Shown: piece by piece, positions 6,917-16,630 of the stretch
Layout: every line of letters starts with the position of its first letter
Position numbering within the stretch: the stretch's first letter is position 1
NCBI GenBank assembly: GCA_003460745.1
Contig: QTVU01000047.1
Coordinates: 1-20,530, forward strand
DNA length: 20,530 bases
Source of the DNA: Firmicutes bacterium AM55-24TS
Lineage (GTDB): Bacteria > Bacillota > Clostridia > UBA1381
Direction of reading: 5' to 3'
Notes under the pieces: model-generated
Seen by the model: only the letters and a program-made list of their open reading frames with translations
Database searches by the model: none
Told to the model about the DNA's origin: nothing
Program-made: the position numbers and the translations under genes

Positions 6917-9900
6917 TTATTCTACTATAACTTTAACCGTAACATCTTTATACTCATTTTTTACTTGCTCGCCTCTTAGAATATTCAAAACAGGTTCACC
7001 ATTTGTATTAAAATGCACATTCTTAATCGATGTTGTTCTTCCGCTGCCGTTTCTGCCCCAATGATATACTAAAACGGGGTCGCCGTTTTCATCAACCGTG
7101 AAGCTCGAATGTCCCGGTCCCGGTTCGGCTGTATTCATAGACGTACAAAGAAGGGGGTAGCCCTTTGTTTTCCAATCTTCAGGATTTAGCGGATTACCGC
7201 CGTCCTTTAATGTCATTAGCTTAATTCCGTATGAGGAATCTGTACCGTTTGCCGCAATCGTCATATACAGCTTTCCATCATTTACAATAGTGAACGGACC
7301 TTCGTCCACCGCTGTACGAGAGCGTTCCCACCCAAATTTTGGGCGTGATATTACCGCTGTATCGCTTGCGAGTTTGGTTGGATTTACAGGGTCATATTCG
7401 GCAATATAAATATTTGCACTTTCGTGTGAGTTTTTGTTGCCGCTGTTTACCCTTCTCTGCGACCACGCAAGATACCATTTATTATTCCACTTGAAGCAAG
7501 TCATATCAAGGGAAATTCCGTTGTCTATAATATTTGTCGTTCCGTCCTTTAATTTAATTCTCTGCGGCGCTGACCAATTTGCTTTAACTGCTGCGTCATC
7601 GCCGTTTAGTATCATTACCGAGCATTGAACATCGCTCCAATTGGTATTGCTGTCAGCAAAGAATATCATTAGTTTTCCGTCTACATTATGTATTTCGGGA
7701 GCCCATATAAGTCCGCTGCCGCTTTTTTCATAAAGCGTATGGTCTTCGGCTGTCGCTATACCGTCGAGCGTATCGGAAACACGGATATTTAACACCGTTT
7801 GACCGCCGCTGTCGCGCGTTGCAACAAAGTAATATTTACCGTCTGCTTTAAGAGCGCACGGGTCGGCGCGGTTTGCAAGAAAGTTTGTCGGATAATCCTT
7901 TGTCTGCACTGTACCGCTTACGGTATATTCACCTGATTTTGATGTATCAAATTTTGAAGTGTCCCAAGCAACATTAAATTCCTGCTCTGAACCATCATTA
8001 TACGTTGCTGTTGCCTTTGAAGGAAGCGTTACGTTTGAATTTTTGCTTACGGTCATATCCTCAAAGCTCTTTATACCTGTATTTTCAGGTGCGTTTAATT
8101 TTGTATTTAATTCGTTATAAACTGACTTTGAAATGTTTAATACATTAGTCGCCGCCGTCGCTTCATCTATATTTATTTTATATTTGTTGTATTTTTCAGT
8201 AGTTTCCGTAACATCGCCGATTGTCTTAAAGTTCTCTGTTACAGCCATTTTCCTCGCGCCGCCGTCAGCATTTGCCCAAGTGATTTTATACGCGCCGTTT
8301 TCATATACGCAAGCAGGCTCATATACTGCTTTTGTATCAAGCGGAATATAACCTAAAAAATCAAATTCCGTCAAGTCCTTTGAGGTATAAATCATTGCTT
8401 TACCGTCCGTTACGTCTGCCGCGCCTGCCGCGTCTGCTCTTGCGGTTATTACGCCGTAGCTTCCGTCGTTCATTTTGAACAAATATGGGCTTCTGAGCAT
8501 TTTTGCGTCGCCGTAAAGCGTATCAGATGAGGTTTCGGAATAATCAGCTTCGGCAAATAATACTCCGACATTTGAGTTGAGCGGCTGATATGACGCTCCG
8601 CCGTCTGAGGAAACAGCCAAATGCAGGCTGTTTCCTATTGTATTAGCTTCGCTGTTATTATACCAAGCGTAATATTCAGAGCCGGTAGTAGTATAGCTCA
8701 TCAGCTTGTATGATGAATTGTTATTTGTTGTTTCTCTTATAACCTCATAATTATCGGCAGGCTTCATTGTGTCTTTCTCCCATACCATAACTTTTAATTC
8801 ATAATTATTTGTATCGTCAATATCAATCTCACCGCTGAAATTGTTTTTAAGTACCCTTACAAGCGTTCCGTTTTCGTTATATACAGCGGAATATACATCA
8901 TATTCCTTCTCGTCAAAGCTTCCGCCCGGCGTCAGCTTGTATGACAGCTTTCCGTCTGCATTTGAGAATTTAGTTAAATTCATCAGACTTCCGTTATCTG
9001 TATGAATACGAATAACCGCAAAGGTCAAAGGCTGTAAGGTATAGTCCATACCGTTTGTAAAGTCTTGCGTTTCCTTTTGTGGCGCAATATTTTCGGGATT
9101 TGCTATGCTGTTTACATCATCAAGACTATCGCCCGAAAGTGTTTCGACAGACATCTGACCTGCTATATCAAAGCTGTCGTCAACGCTTATACCTATTCTC
9201 TGCTCATACTCGTGCGGATTGGCAATTTTAATGATTATATCGCCTGTTTTCGCATCATAAGACTGCGTATGATAAATCTTATAATCCTTTTCTGCATCAG
9301 CTTCAAGCGTATATGTACCGTTATTGTTTGAATACATACTCTGAACATAATAGCTCGGTGAGCCATAGCTTGAAGCGCCGTCATACCAAATCATATCAGG
9401 CGCCCACTGCGTATAACCTATTCTTGCAAACAGCGGAGCGTATGACGCGAGATATACAACGTCAGCATTTCTTTCAACGCCTGTTAAAAATGCTGCTTCC
9501 GCAAGTGCGCTTTCAAGATTATTTCTCTTTACGGGGTCTGTTGTGCGCGTTGTATGCGCTGCATATTCTCCCGCAAATACCTTTGCCGACCTGTCATAAT
9601 CGTCATAGAAGTCGTCATTTTCCAAAAACCACTCCGGCGACATATAATAATGCTCGTCAACCGCATAGGTGAATTTATCGTTCTTTGCCTGTTTTTCTCT
9701 AATCCATTTCCAAGAGTCCCTATATGAAGCGGTTTCAACTGTCGGACCTGATGTTCCTATGAGTTTAATGTCGGGATAACGCTTATGTATTTCTTTTTCA
9801 AAGATTTCGTATCTCTCATACCAACGGTATCCGTAGGCTTCCCATTGTTCGTTTCCTATACCTACCATAGTAAGATTAAACGGTTCTTCGTGTCCCATAG

Positions 9901-10837
9901 ACTTTCTGAGCGACGCCCATTCGTTATTCTCAAAATCTGTACTGTTTGCGAAATCAATTAAATCGAGCGTATCCTGCACATATTCCCAAAATTCTTCCGT
10001 ATATTCGTCAGTTTCGTTTCCTTCGCTGTCCGTCTTATAAATAGGAACTGTTTCTCGTGCCGCATTATACGGACACGATAATCCGACATTTTGAACAGGA
10101 AGCGGATCGCAGTCCAGATATTCACATAATATGAAATATTCGTAGTAACCCATACCAAAGGTCTGATTATAATCGCCAAAGCCTGACGAAGCCCAGCGGT
10201 TCCAATTCTGTGTTCTTTCTTCAATCGGACCTACCGTTTGTTTCCATTGATAACGGTTTTCCAAATCCCAGCCCTCTATTATACAGCCGCCGGGGAAGCG
10301 TACAAAACCCGGATTCATAGCCTTTAATTTATCTGCCAAATCCTTACGGAATAATCCGCACGCTGCGTCGCCGGGCATTACGGATATAACGTCAAAATCT
10401 ACTGTCGCACTTGTATCAAGCTCTATTACAAATTTAGCTTTGTTCGCGCTGCCCGTTGCGGTTACAGTCTTTTCGTATTTTGCCCAGCCGTTATTATCAT
10501 ACTTGCTTGATACCTTGTCTGCGTCTGTTATTTTCTCGCTGAAGCCATTACCCGCCTTAACGGTGAAATCACCTGTATAGCTGCCTTTTCTTGCGTAAAA
10601 GCTAACCTTGTACTGCTTGCCTTGTTCTATGAACATACCTTCATACGCATCGTTTTGGAATGATTTTCCCGTAAATGACAGATAATTTTTATTTTTATCA
10701 TTGAGCGGTTTTTCCGTCTTATATGCCATTGTTCCGCTTACCGCGCTCCACTTTTCGCCTGGTGAAAGATGAGCGGCTCCGGAGCCTTGATTTTTTCCGC
10801 TGTGCTTTAATTCCTCAAAGGAACGGTTTTCAATCAT
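6917..10837 (-). CDS. Giant arabinan-degrading enzyme, C-terminal part: GH51 - module - half GH43 - Big_4-like - GH43
   Basis: This 1,306-residue frame begins inside a GH51 domain and continues the protein of 10834-16566; one added base near 10848 joins them. GH51 catalytic residues are E330 (GIGNEQWEAYG, acid/base) and E424 (FAGEYAAH, nucleophile), with RFPGGCIIEG at 180-189. Residues 621-700 are the beta-module ending in VMVWEKDTMKP. Residues about 715-885 resemble the first blades of GH43 but have LRSP where a catalytic LRDP is expected, and the domain is only half length. A Big_4-like domain (915-980) precedes a complete GH43 (985-1300) with D992 (NRADPCAL), D1111 (SLDMTCFKW) and E1179 (VDEGPF), plus GPGHSSF. 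No anchor motif is seen at the C-terminus. The ATG at 10837 overlaps the previous stop (ATGA) but has no good ribosome site and would give a GH51 lacking its first strand, so I doubt it is a genuine start. Confidence 0.85.
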   Translation of the reverse strand: MIENRSFEELKHSGKNQGSGAAHLSPGEKWSAVSGTMAYKTEKPLNDKNKNYLSFTGKSFQNDAYEGMFIEQGKQYKVSFYARKGSYTGDFTVKAGNGFSEKITDADKVSSKYDNNGWAKYEKTVTATGSANKAKFVIELDTSATVDFDVISVMPGDAACGLFRKDLADKLKAMNPGFVRFPGGCIIEGWDLENRYQWKQTVGPIEERTQNWNRWASSGFGDYNQTFGMGYYEYFILCEYLDCDPLPVQNVGLSCPYNAARETVPIYKTDSEGNETDEYTEEFWEYVQDTLDLIDFANSTDFENNEWASLRKSMGHEEPFNLTMVGIGNEQWEAYGYRWYERYEIFEKEIHKRYPDIKLIGTSGPTVETASYRDSWKWIREKQAKNDKFTYAVDEHYYMSPEWFLENDDFYDDYDRSAKVFAGEYAAHTTRTTDPVKRNNLESALAEAAFLTGVERNADVVYLASYAPLFARIGYTQWAPDMIWYDGASSYGSPSYYVQSMYSNNNGTYTLEADAEKDYKIYHTQSYDAKTGDIIIKIANPHEYEQRIGISVDDSFDIAGQMSVETLSGDSLDDVNSIANPENIAPQKETQDFTNGMDYTLQPLTFAVIRIHTDNGSLMNLTKFSNADGKLSYKLTPGGSFDEKEYDVYSAVYNENGTLVRVLKNNFSGEIDIDDTNNYELKVMVWEKDTMKPADNYEVIRETTNNNSSYKLMSYTTTGSEYYAWYNNSEANTIGNSLHLAVSSDGGASYQPLNSNVGVLFAEADYSETSSDTLYGDAKMLRSPYLFKMNDGSYGVITARADAAGAADVTDGKAMIYTSKDLTEFDFLGYIPLDTKAVYEPACVYENGAYKITWANADGGARKMAVTENFKTIGDVTETTEKYNKYKINIDEATAATNVLNISKSVYNELNTKLNAPENTGIKSFEDMTVSKNSNVTLPSKATATYNDGSEQEFNVAWDTSKFDTSKSGEYTVSGTVQTKDYPTNFLANRADPCALKADGKYYFVATRDSGGQTVLNIRVSDTLDGIATAEDHTLYEKSGSGLIWAPEIHNVDGKLMIFFADSNTNWSDVQCSVMILNGDDAAVKANWSAPQRIKLKDGTTNIIDNGISLDMTCFKWNNKWYLAWSQRRVNSGNKNSHESANIYIAEYDPVNPTKLASDTAVISRPKFGWERSRTAVDEGPFTIVNDGKLYMTIAANGTDSSYGIKLMTLKDGGNPLNPEDWKTKGYPLLCTSMNTAEPGPGHSSFTVDENGDPVLVYHWGRNGSGRTTSIKNVHFNTNGEPVLNILRGEQVKNEYKDVTVKVIVE

Positions 10838-13800
10838 TTCAGCATATAACCGCCGTCTGCGGCATAGTTAATATCTTCAAAGAACAAACCATACATATTC
10901 TCCTGAATATCAACACCCTTTTTGTTATGTACATCAAGTTTCAAATCATAATAATCATATCCCTTAACAGTAACATCAAAGGTCTTTTCAAGAGTTGTGT
11001 TGCCAAATTTAATCGTTGCCGTAAGTTTGATTTCATTTTTTCCCGTCTGAGGACGAGTAACCTTACCCGTGCTTGAAACTACGCTTTCATTTGAGCTTTT
11101 CCAAGTAAGCGAATAGCCGTCTTTTTCTATCATTGCGGTAGGAAGCTCTATATCGCTTTTAATATTTGACGCATTTTCAACCTCTGCAAGCGGAGCCATA
11201 TCATATATCGCAATATCGTCGACATAGCCCTTCAAAAATTCACCGTCGCCCCAATTTGCTTTACCTATATATGTAACCTGCGTGTTGTCCGTACCAAGAA
11301 TTTGTGAAAGAGTATAGTTATATTCCGCTGTGCCGACAGATTTTCCGTCAACGTATAATTCCTGCTTATTCTCGCCTATAATAAGCGTTATATCCTGCCA
11401 CGCTCCTGTGGAAGCGGGCGTTGTAACCGTCGGCATATCCTTATTATTGAGAAAACGCTCAGAAATCATATTTGTATAGTTATTAAGAAGTCCCGCATAG
11501 TATCTTTTGCTACCTGTCTGTGCGTTTGCATTTGGCGCGGTATAGAAATACCAAGCTGACGAGGTGTTTTGCTCCGGCTTTACCCTCATTGTAACAGCAA
11601 CATTGTTTTTACCTTTCAAAAGCGGAGTTCCGTCTGCGTTTGTAAGCGACAGGAAGGACGTTCCGTCAAGATACGCCGCCTTTGAGCCATCGTCGCTTGC
11701 TCCGTAGGATATGTTACCGTTTACGGTTGCTTTTCCTTTTATCGCGTCTGAATTTTCAGCGTTGAAATTCATAGCAAACAATAGATTTTTTGTATTTGCG
11801 TCAAGCGCCGGACGCTCATCAACCTTTCCGCGAATAGCTGTATCTGACAATGCGGCAGGATAAACTGTGATATTATCGTAATAAGCGTTGGACGCTTTAT
11901 CGGGACTCCAAGCAGAGAAGCCGAAGCGTATTTTTGATGCGTTTATATCTGACATCATATAACCTTCCAAGCTGCCCTTTAAGACATTATCCACATAAAC
12001 CTGAACAATACCGTTAGATACAACTATGTCAAAATGACACCAATTATTTTGTATGCCCGAAGCTGCCAAAGTTACTTTCTTTTCAGTTGAAGCGTCCTTT
12101 GTCGAAATCAGAATACTATCTGTCGCTTTAACGCCAAGATAATTTATTCCTGTTCTGTTGCTTGAGCCATCGCCTATATAGAAGTTAAAGAAATTACCTG
12201 TCGTCTGATTTTTAACGTCAAAGGAAACTGTATATTCTTCAAGAACCTTGTTATTTTCGTCTTTTGGCGCGTCAAATTCCATATATGAGCCTGCCGTGCC
12301 GTTAAGATATAAAACCTTGCTTTCTTTTTCATTGTCTGATACAAGACTTGCGCCTGTCGTAAAGTTTGCGTTTGCAATATCTGTAAGCGCATTATTTTCA
12401 AAGTCATACGATACTGCCGCTGTCGGTTTTTCATCAACATAGTTATGCTCGTATGATTTATACACTTCGTTTACTCTGTCAAGCTCCTCCTGTGTAAGCT
12501 GAATAATACCTCCGTGCTTTGCGCTTGTTCTCATCTTAAAGCCTGATGTCAGTCTTGTAAATGTAAAGCTGTCGCCTCCGTTAAGGTCTGTTACTGTTGT
12601 CGGGAAGAAACCAACGCCTTTATTCGGACCGTTATAGCCGTCAAGCATTAAACAGTATTTTGCACCAAAAGTTTCAGCGTCGTCCTTATTATACTTAAAC
12701 CAACCCGGACCTTCTGTACCAAGCAGGGCATTGTCTGTTGTCAGATTTGTATTTGCTCTTGTAAAGGTTCCGAGAGGATAGTCGGCAACGTCCATAAATA
12801 CGCGTGTAGGGCTTGTTCCTTCATATTTTGTAACACGGTAAAATTTATTGTCGCTGCCCTTAATCATAGTGGTATCAATAAAATTATCGCTTGTACCTTC
12901 TGCTGTTCCGTCTGTGTCCGCCGGTATTACATACTGCTTCTGCGGTGTAAACGAGTAGAAATCTCTTGTTTTGGAGTAATATACCACCTTTTTACCGTAG
13001 TTTGCGCTGTTTTCATTTATATCGTGTCCCGACCAATAAACTATATATTCGCCTGTAAGCTCATCATATATTGCTTCGGGCGCCCACGCGCAACCCGTGT
13101 TATCGTCTGCAATCTGTACCATTCTTTGCTTTGACCAATTCACAAGGTCGTCAGACTCCCATATCATAAGCGATTTACTTCCTGCTTCTGCATATTGCGT
13201 CCAAGTTCCGTTCTTTGCAAAGCAGTTTAAGTCTGTCGCTATAATATAGAAACGGTCGCCCTCCGGCGCGCGTACTATGTAATGGTCGCGTGTGCTTCCT
13301 GTACCCATTGTCGAGGTGAGAACAGGCTTATTATTGTTCAAATCAGTCCAATTTCTGCCGTCGTCTGATGACGCAAAATATACTTGCTGTCCGTTTGCGT
13401 CTTTTGGCGGTTCAATAAATGATGCGTAAAGGTAACCCTTGAAATCTCCGTCTGCGTCCATCTGCGCGTAATTCTTCTGAGGAGCTTTCTTAACCGTTAC
13501 GACAAATTTCTTTGTGTATTCCGTACCGTCCTTTGTAACTGCTGCGGTAAGCGTTACTTTTTTATCTGCGTTTGTCGGTCTTGTAACCTTGCCTGCGGGA
13601 ATTTCAGTATAATTTGCTCCGTACTGCGCTTTTTGTTCCGCTGTAAATTCCGTTTTTGACGTATTGATTGTGTCGCTGTCGCTTGACGTCCAAGTAATTG
13701 ACATTCCATCAACACTTTCAGGGAGCGTAATATTTCCTGCGATTTTATATCCTCTTTCAGTGTAGGGAAGCGTTACATTAACAAGCGGATTTTCTGAAAA

Positions 13801-16566
13801 TCTATCAGGCAGGTCAACATATCCGTATGTATCCATTAACTTGTTAAGCTCGCTTTCCGTAATCGGTACTACATAGCCGTGGCGCGGCGTAAAATCATAG
13901 TCGAAACCACCGTCAGCAGCTTTTAATTCCTTGTATGTAGTAAAATCAGAAGTTTCTGCCATATTGAAGCCTGTGCCGAATGAACCGCCATCAGCACAGT
14001 ATATCCATTTATCCTCTGTCTGCTTGCCCGTCTTGTTCAGCTTAAACATATTTGAGCCTTCAACTGCTCTTGTATCTCCGAATACTGTTTTATTCTGCTT
14101 TGTGTATGTACCGTCAATGGTTTGGGACGTTGCAATTTGCTGACCGTTATAGTACATTATATACTCACTATGTTTTTCATCATATATAATATCGCCGTCA
14201 ATAGACGCTTCTGTTTCACCCGCAAGCATTTTTTCGGGTACAGTGTACTTTGTAGGGTCGCTTAAATCTGTTGTGAAATGCTTATACATATCTGTTGACT
14301 CTGTGGCAGGGTTGCCCTTGCAGATTGCAAGATAAATCATATACGCACCTTTTGTATTGTCAGCGTTCTGATGTTCAGGACACCAAATAATCTGTGGTGC
14401 CCACGCGCGTGTTGTGTTTTCAAAACCCGCATACTTGCTGTAATCAACAACAATACCTTGCTCTATATTTACTAAATCATCTGACGGATAAATTGTTATC
14501 TGATGATTTGGGTTTGCCGTTCCCAACAAGTCGGTAACGACAATATAAAATTTACTGTCCTCGCCGCGCATAATAAACGGGTCGCGCAGCGCCTCATACT
14601 GTAAAGTCGGCGTATGAATTTTCTTCGGTGCAAATACAGGCTCACCGCCGTTTAATGTACGGAAAGAATATCCGTCGCGGCTAACTCCAAGACAAATACG
14701 CTCGTCATCGCGCTGTCCCGGCGGACGACGGAAATATGCGAACACATACGCTGTCATTTCGTTATCTTCTATCGGAGGTGAGGGAGGGGTAACAGACTGC
14801 TGCTTTGCAGTTATTGTTAATGTCTGTTCAATACTTGCAAATGCGCTGTTTGTTGCCTTTATTCGTACTTTATATTCTCCCGGTGCAAGACTTGTAATCT
14901 CCGTTCCTCCGCAAGCTGTCCACGAATTTTCTGAGGACTTTCTATATTCCATATCTGTTGTAACGCCTGTAATTTTTCCGTCATTTCCCTGATATGTCTG
15001 CTCGTTTTCGGCAGATGCGGACGGAGTATTGGGGCGGGCGGAAATAACTAACGACTGTGCTTCGCTGTCCGTTGTATTTGTGCCATTACCTTTTTTGATA
15101 ATAGAAATTGTCTTACCGATATATTCTGTTATATCAATGTCTGTTGTTGCAGGTGTTACTTCCGTATTGTCTATTGTATATTTTGCATTTGCAGTAAATC
15201 CTGTCAGCTTCTCATTTGAATAATCAATAGCGATAGTCGGTGTTGTTTCCTTAACCGCAGTATATGACGGAACAGTTACACTTGCTTCTGCGCTTGCAAA
15301 AGCATTATCCGTTGCTTTTGTGCGAACACTGTATTTACCTGTCGATACTTCCGTATTATCAGCCGTACAATCCGTCCAATTACCGCTTTCTGACTTATAT
15401 TCCATAGCCGTTGTCGTGCCTGTGATTTTGCCTTGTCCGGTTGCTGTTTCCGGCGCAGCTACGCTAACAGATGGAGCATTTGGACGTGATGAAATAATCA
15501 ACGACTGTGCTTCGCTGTCCGTTGTATTTGTGCCATTACCTTTTTTGATAATAGAAATTGTCTTACCGATATATTCTGTTATATCAATGTCTGTTTCCGT
15601 AGGTATTACTTCCGTATCGTCTATTGTATATTTTTCGTTTAACATAAAGCCTGTCAGCTTTTCGTTTGTGTAATCAATAGCGATAGTCGGTGTTTTCTCC
15701 GGCTCAGTATTTACTCCGCCGTAAATTTTGAGGTTTCCGTAATAGTTCGTTCCTTTATGGCTGAATTTCTTTATACCGTCAATATGTCCTGAATAATACT
15801 CCGTGCTTATTAAATCATTATTCTGATAGGTTTTTACGGTATAATAATCACCTGTATATGTTTTTGCTTCGGCATCAACAGCAGTATTTTCGGAATTTGC
15901 AGTCAATACGCTGTCTATAAGCTCTGATACCGTTCCATTTTCGTTTTCCACAACGATTGAACAAGTAATAGAATTAGGATTGGTTTTAAGCGACTGATTA
16001 AACCTACCTGTTTTTGTTTCACCCGATGCCGTTGCCACTTCTGTTTTCAGATAATGCGAAAATCTGTTTACAGGCTGACTGTCTGCAATCGTTCCTCCAT
16101 AGCTACGTTCTCCGTGTCCAATCCAAAAATAGTCGTCTTTCTTTGAAGAATTAGCATAGCAGTTGCCGATAATTCCTTTATCGGCTATGTCATACATAGC
16201 AAAATCTCCGCTTGAATTAGCTACCATATTGAAACTCATAGCAATCCAATCCATATCTGCTCCGTAGCCGTTTCCCATAACAGTATCGCCTGCGTGCATA
16301 CCCAAGAAATGATTTGTATCATTGTCAAGCGTAGTTCCTTCTGCAAGCGTCCAGCCCGCGCCATTCTCGTCTGTGCCTGTAAGCTGTGTTGTGCCGCCCG
16401 GATTTGTATAATAATCCGTTATGTCAAACAGCTTTGTGTCCTCCGTAAACCGCTGTAATTCCGGCGGTGTTTGGGTTGTTTCCTCCGCACTAACGGGAAT
16501 AATGCCGCCTGACGACAAAAGCATAATTCCTGAAAGCGCCGCACTGATAAGTCTTTTTACCTTCAT
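10834..16566 (-). CDS. Giant secreted arabinan-degrading enzyme, N-terminal part: Ig-like repeats - GH43 - aBig - GH43 - LamG x2 - aBig - start of GH51
   Basis: The 1,910 residues start with a signal peptide (1-27, VSAEET) preceded by AAGGAGG 8 nt before the ATG at 16566. An unassigned beta-rich domain (35-285) precedes two tandem 150-residue Ig/FN3-like repeats (about 291-440 and 441-590). A first GH43 (603-915) shows D662 (LRDPF), D790 (SIDGD) and E836 (AVEGSNMF). An atrophied Big domain (920-1027) precedes a second GH43 (1043-1370) with D1094, D1231 (FIDTTM) and E1285 (TEGPGWF). Two LamG-type concanavalin-like domains follow (1383-1580, 1593-1790), then another aBig (1791-1868) and the GH51 start NMYGLFFEDINYAADGG. 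The frame then breaks: one T appears missing, since the paralogous GH51 at 2953-4839 has AAA where this gene has AA (plus strand 10848-10849). Restored, the protein would be 3,216 residues, a secreted multi-enzyme for arabinose-rich polysaccharide. Confidence 0.88.
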   Translation of the reverse strand: MKVKRLISAALSGIMLLSSGGIIPVSAEETTQTPPELQRFTEDTKLFDITDYYTNPGGTTQLTGTDENGAGWTLAEGTTLDNDTNHFLGMHAGDTVMGNGYGADMDWIAMSFNMVANSSGDFAMYDIADKGIIGNCYANSSKKDDYFWIGHGERSYGGTIADSQPVNRFSHYLKTEVATASGETKTGRFNQSLKTNPNSITCSIVVENENGTVSELIDSVLTANSENTAVDAEAKTYTGDYYTVKTYQNNDLISTEYYSGHIDGIKKFSHKGTNYYGNLKIYGGVNTEPEKTPTIAIDYTNEKLTGFMLNEKYTIDDTEVIPTETDIDITEYIGKTISIIKKGNGTNTTDSEAQSLIISSRPNAPSVSVAAPETATGQGKITGTTTAMEYKSESGNWTDCTADNTEVSTGKYSVRTKATDNAFASAEASVTVPSYTAVKETTPTIAIDYSNEKLTGFTANAKYTIDNTEVTPATTDIDITEYIGKTISIIKKGNGTNTTDSEAQSLVISARPNTPSASAENEQTYQGNDGKITGVTTDMEYRKSSENSWTACGGTEITSLAPGEYKVRIKATNSAFASIEQTLTITAKQQSVTPPSPPIEDNEMTAYVFAYFRRPPGQRDDERICLGVSRDGYSFRTLNGGEPVFAPKKIHTPTLQYEALRDPFIMRGEDSKFYIVVTDLLGTANPNHQITIYPSDDLVNIEQGIVVDYSKYAGFENTTRAWAPQIIWCPEHQNADNTKGAYMIYLAICKGNPATESTDMYKHFTTDLSDPTKYTVPEKMLAGETEASIDGDIIYDEKHSEYIMYYNGQQIATSQTIDGTYTKQNKTVFGDTRAVEGSNMFKLNKTGKQTEDKWIYCADGGSFGTGFNMAETSDFTTYKELKAADGGFDYDFTPRHGYVVPITESELNKLMDTYGYVDLPDRFSENPLVNVTLPYTERGYKIAGNITLPESVDGMSITWTSSDSDTINTSKTEFTAEQKAQYGANYTEIPAGKVTRPTNADKKVTLTAAVTKDGTEYTKKFVVTVKKAPQKNYAQMDADGDFKGYLYASFIEPPKDANGQQVYFASSDDGRNWTDLNNNKPVLTSTMGTGSTRDHYIVRAPEGDRFYIIATDLNCFAKNGTWTQYAEAGSKSLMIWESDDLVNWSKQRMVQIADDNTGCAWAPEAIYDELTGEYIVYWSGHDINENSANYGKKVVYYSKTRDFYSFTPQKQYVIPADTDGTAEGTSDNFIDTTMIKGSDNKFYRVTKYEGTSPTRVFMDVADYPLGTFTRANTNLTTDNALLGTEGPGWFKYNKDDAETFGAKYCLMLDGYNGPNKGVGFFPTTVTDLNGGDSFTFTRLTSGFKMRTSAKHGGIIQLTQEELDRVNEVYKSYEHNYVDEKPTAAVSYDFENNALTDIANANFTTGASLVSDNEKESKVLYLNGTAGSYMEFDAPKDENNKVLEEYTVSFDVKNQTTGNFFNFYIGDGSSNRTGINYLGVKATDSILISTKDASTEKKVTLAASGIQNNWCHFDIVVSNGIVQVYVDNVLKGSLEGYMMSDINASKIRFGFSAWSPDKASNAYYDNITVYPAALSDTAIRGKVDERPALDANTKNLLFAMNFNAENSDAIKGKATVNGNISYGASDDGSKAAYLDGTSFLSLTNADGTPLLKGKNNVAVTMRVKPEQNTSSAWYFYTAPNANAQTGSKRYYAGLLNNYTNMISERFLNNKDMPTVTTPASTGAWQDITLIIGENKQELYVDGKSVGTAEYNYTLSQILGTDNTQVTYIGKANWGDGEFLKGYVDDIAIYDMAPLAEVENASNIKSDIELPTAMIEKDGYSLTWKSSNESVVSSTGKVTRPQTGKNEIKLTATIKFGNTTLEKTFDVTVKGYDYYDLKLDVHNKKGVDIQENMYGLFFEDINYAADGGYMLK
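10846..10851 (-). other. Apparent single-base deletion splitting the giant gene
   Basis: The minus strand reads GGC GGT TAT ATG CTG AAA TGA. Adding one T (GGC GGT TTA TAT GCT GAA ATG ATT) restores GGLYAEMIENRSFE, matching GGLYAELIANRSFE of the intact GH51 paralogue in the same operon. The whole gene 6917-16566 plus one base divides evenly into codons. Sequencing error, recent mutation or phase variation are all possible. Confidence 0.85.
15050..15145 (-). repeat. 96-bp perfect repeat, copy 1 (Ig-like module 2 of the giant enzyme)
   Basis: This stretch is identical base for base to 15500-15595. The offset is 450 bp, exactly 150 codons, equal to the length of the tandem Ig/FN3-like module. It encodes the conserved core TDIDITEYIGKTISIIKKGN and following residues. 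Flanking parts of the two modules have diverged, which suggests recent gene conversion or strong local constraint. Confidence 0.9.
15500..15595 (-). repeat. 96-bp perfect repeat, copy 2 (Ig-like module 1 of the giant enzyme)
   Basis: This is the partner of 15050-15145. It lies in the first tandem module (about residues 291-440) and encodes the same core. Unequal recombination between the copies would add or remove exactly one 150-residue module in frame. Confidence 0.9.
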
Positions 16567-16630
16567 TTTGTTTTCCTCCTTGATATATTTTTATTTAACT
16601 TATTATTAAATACAGTTTGAAAGGGAGAGG

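Noticed and set aside
10834..10837. ATGA stop-start overlap as a true two-gene translational coupling
   Set aside because: The second frame would start inside the first strand of the GH51 barrel, lacks a signal peptide and Shine-Dalgarno, and the upstream frame ends with the missing GH51 start; a single-base indel explains all of this.
10834..10860. Programmed ribosomal frameshift in the giant gene
   Set aside because: There is no slippery heptamer near the junction, only GGTTATATG. The intact paralogue shows one more T at the equivalent place.
15029..15673. Pair of similar plus-strand ORFs (64 and 117 codons) with related sequence
   Set aside because: Their similarity merely reflects the tandem repeat of the giant gene on the opposite strand.
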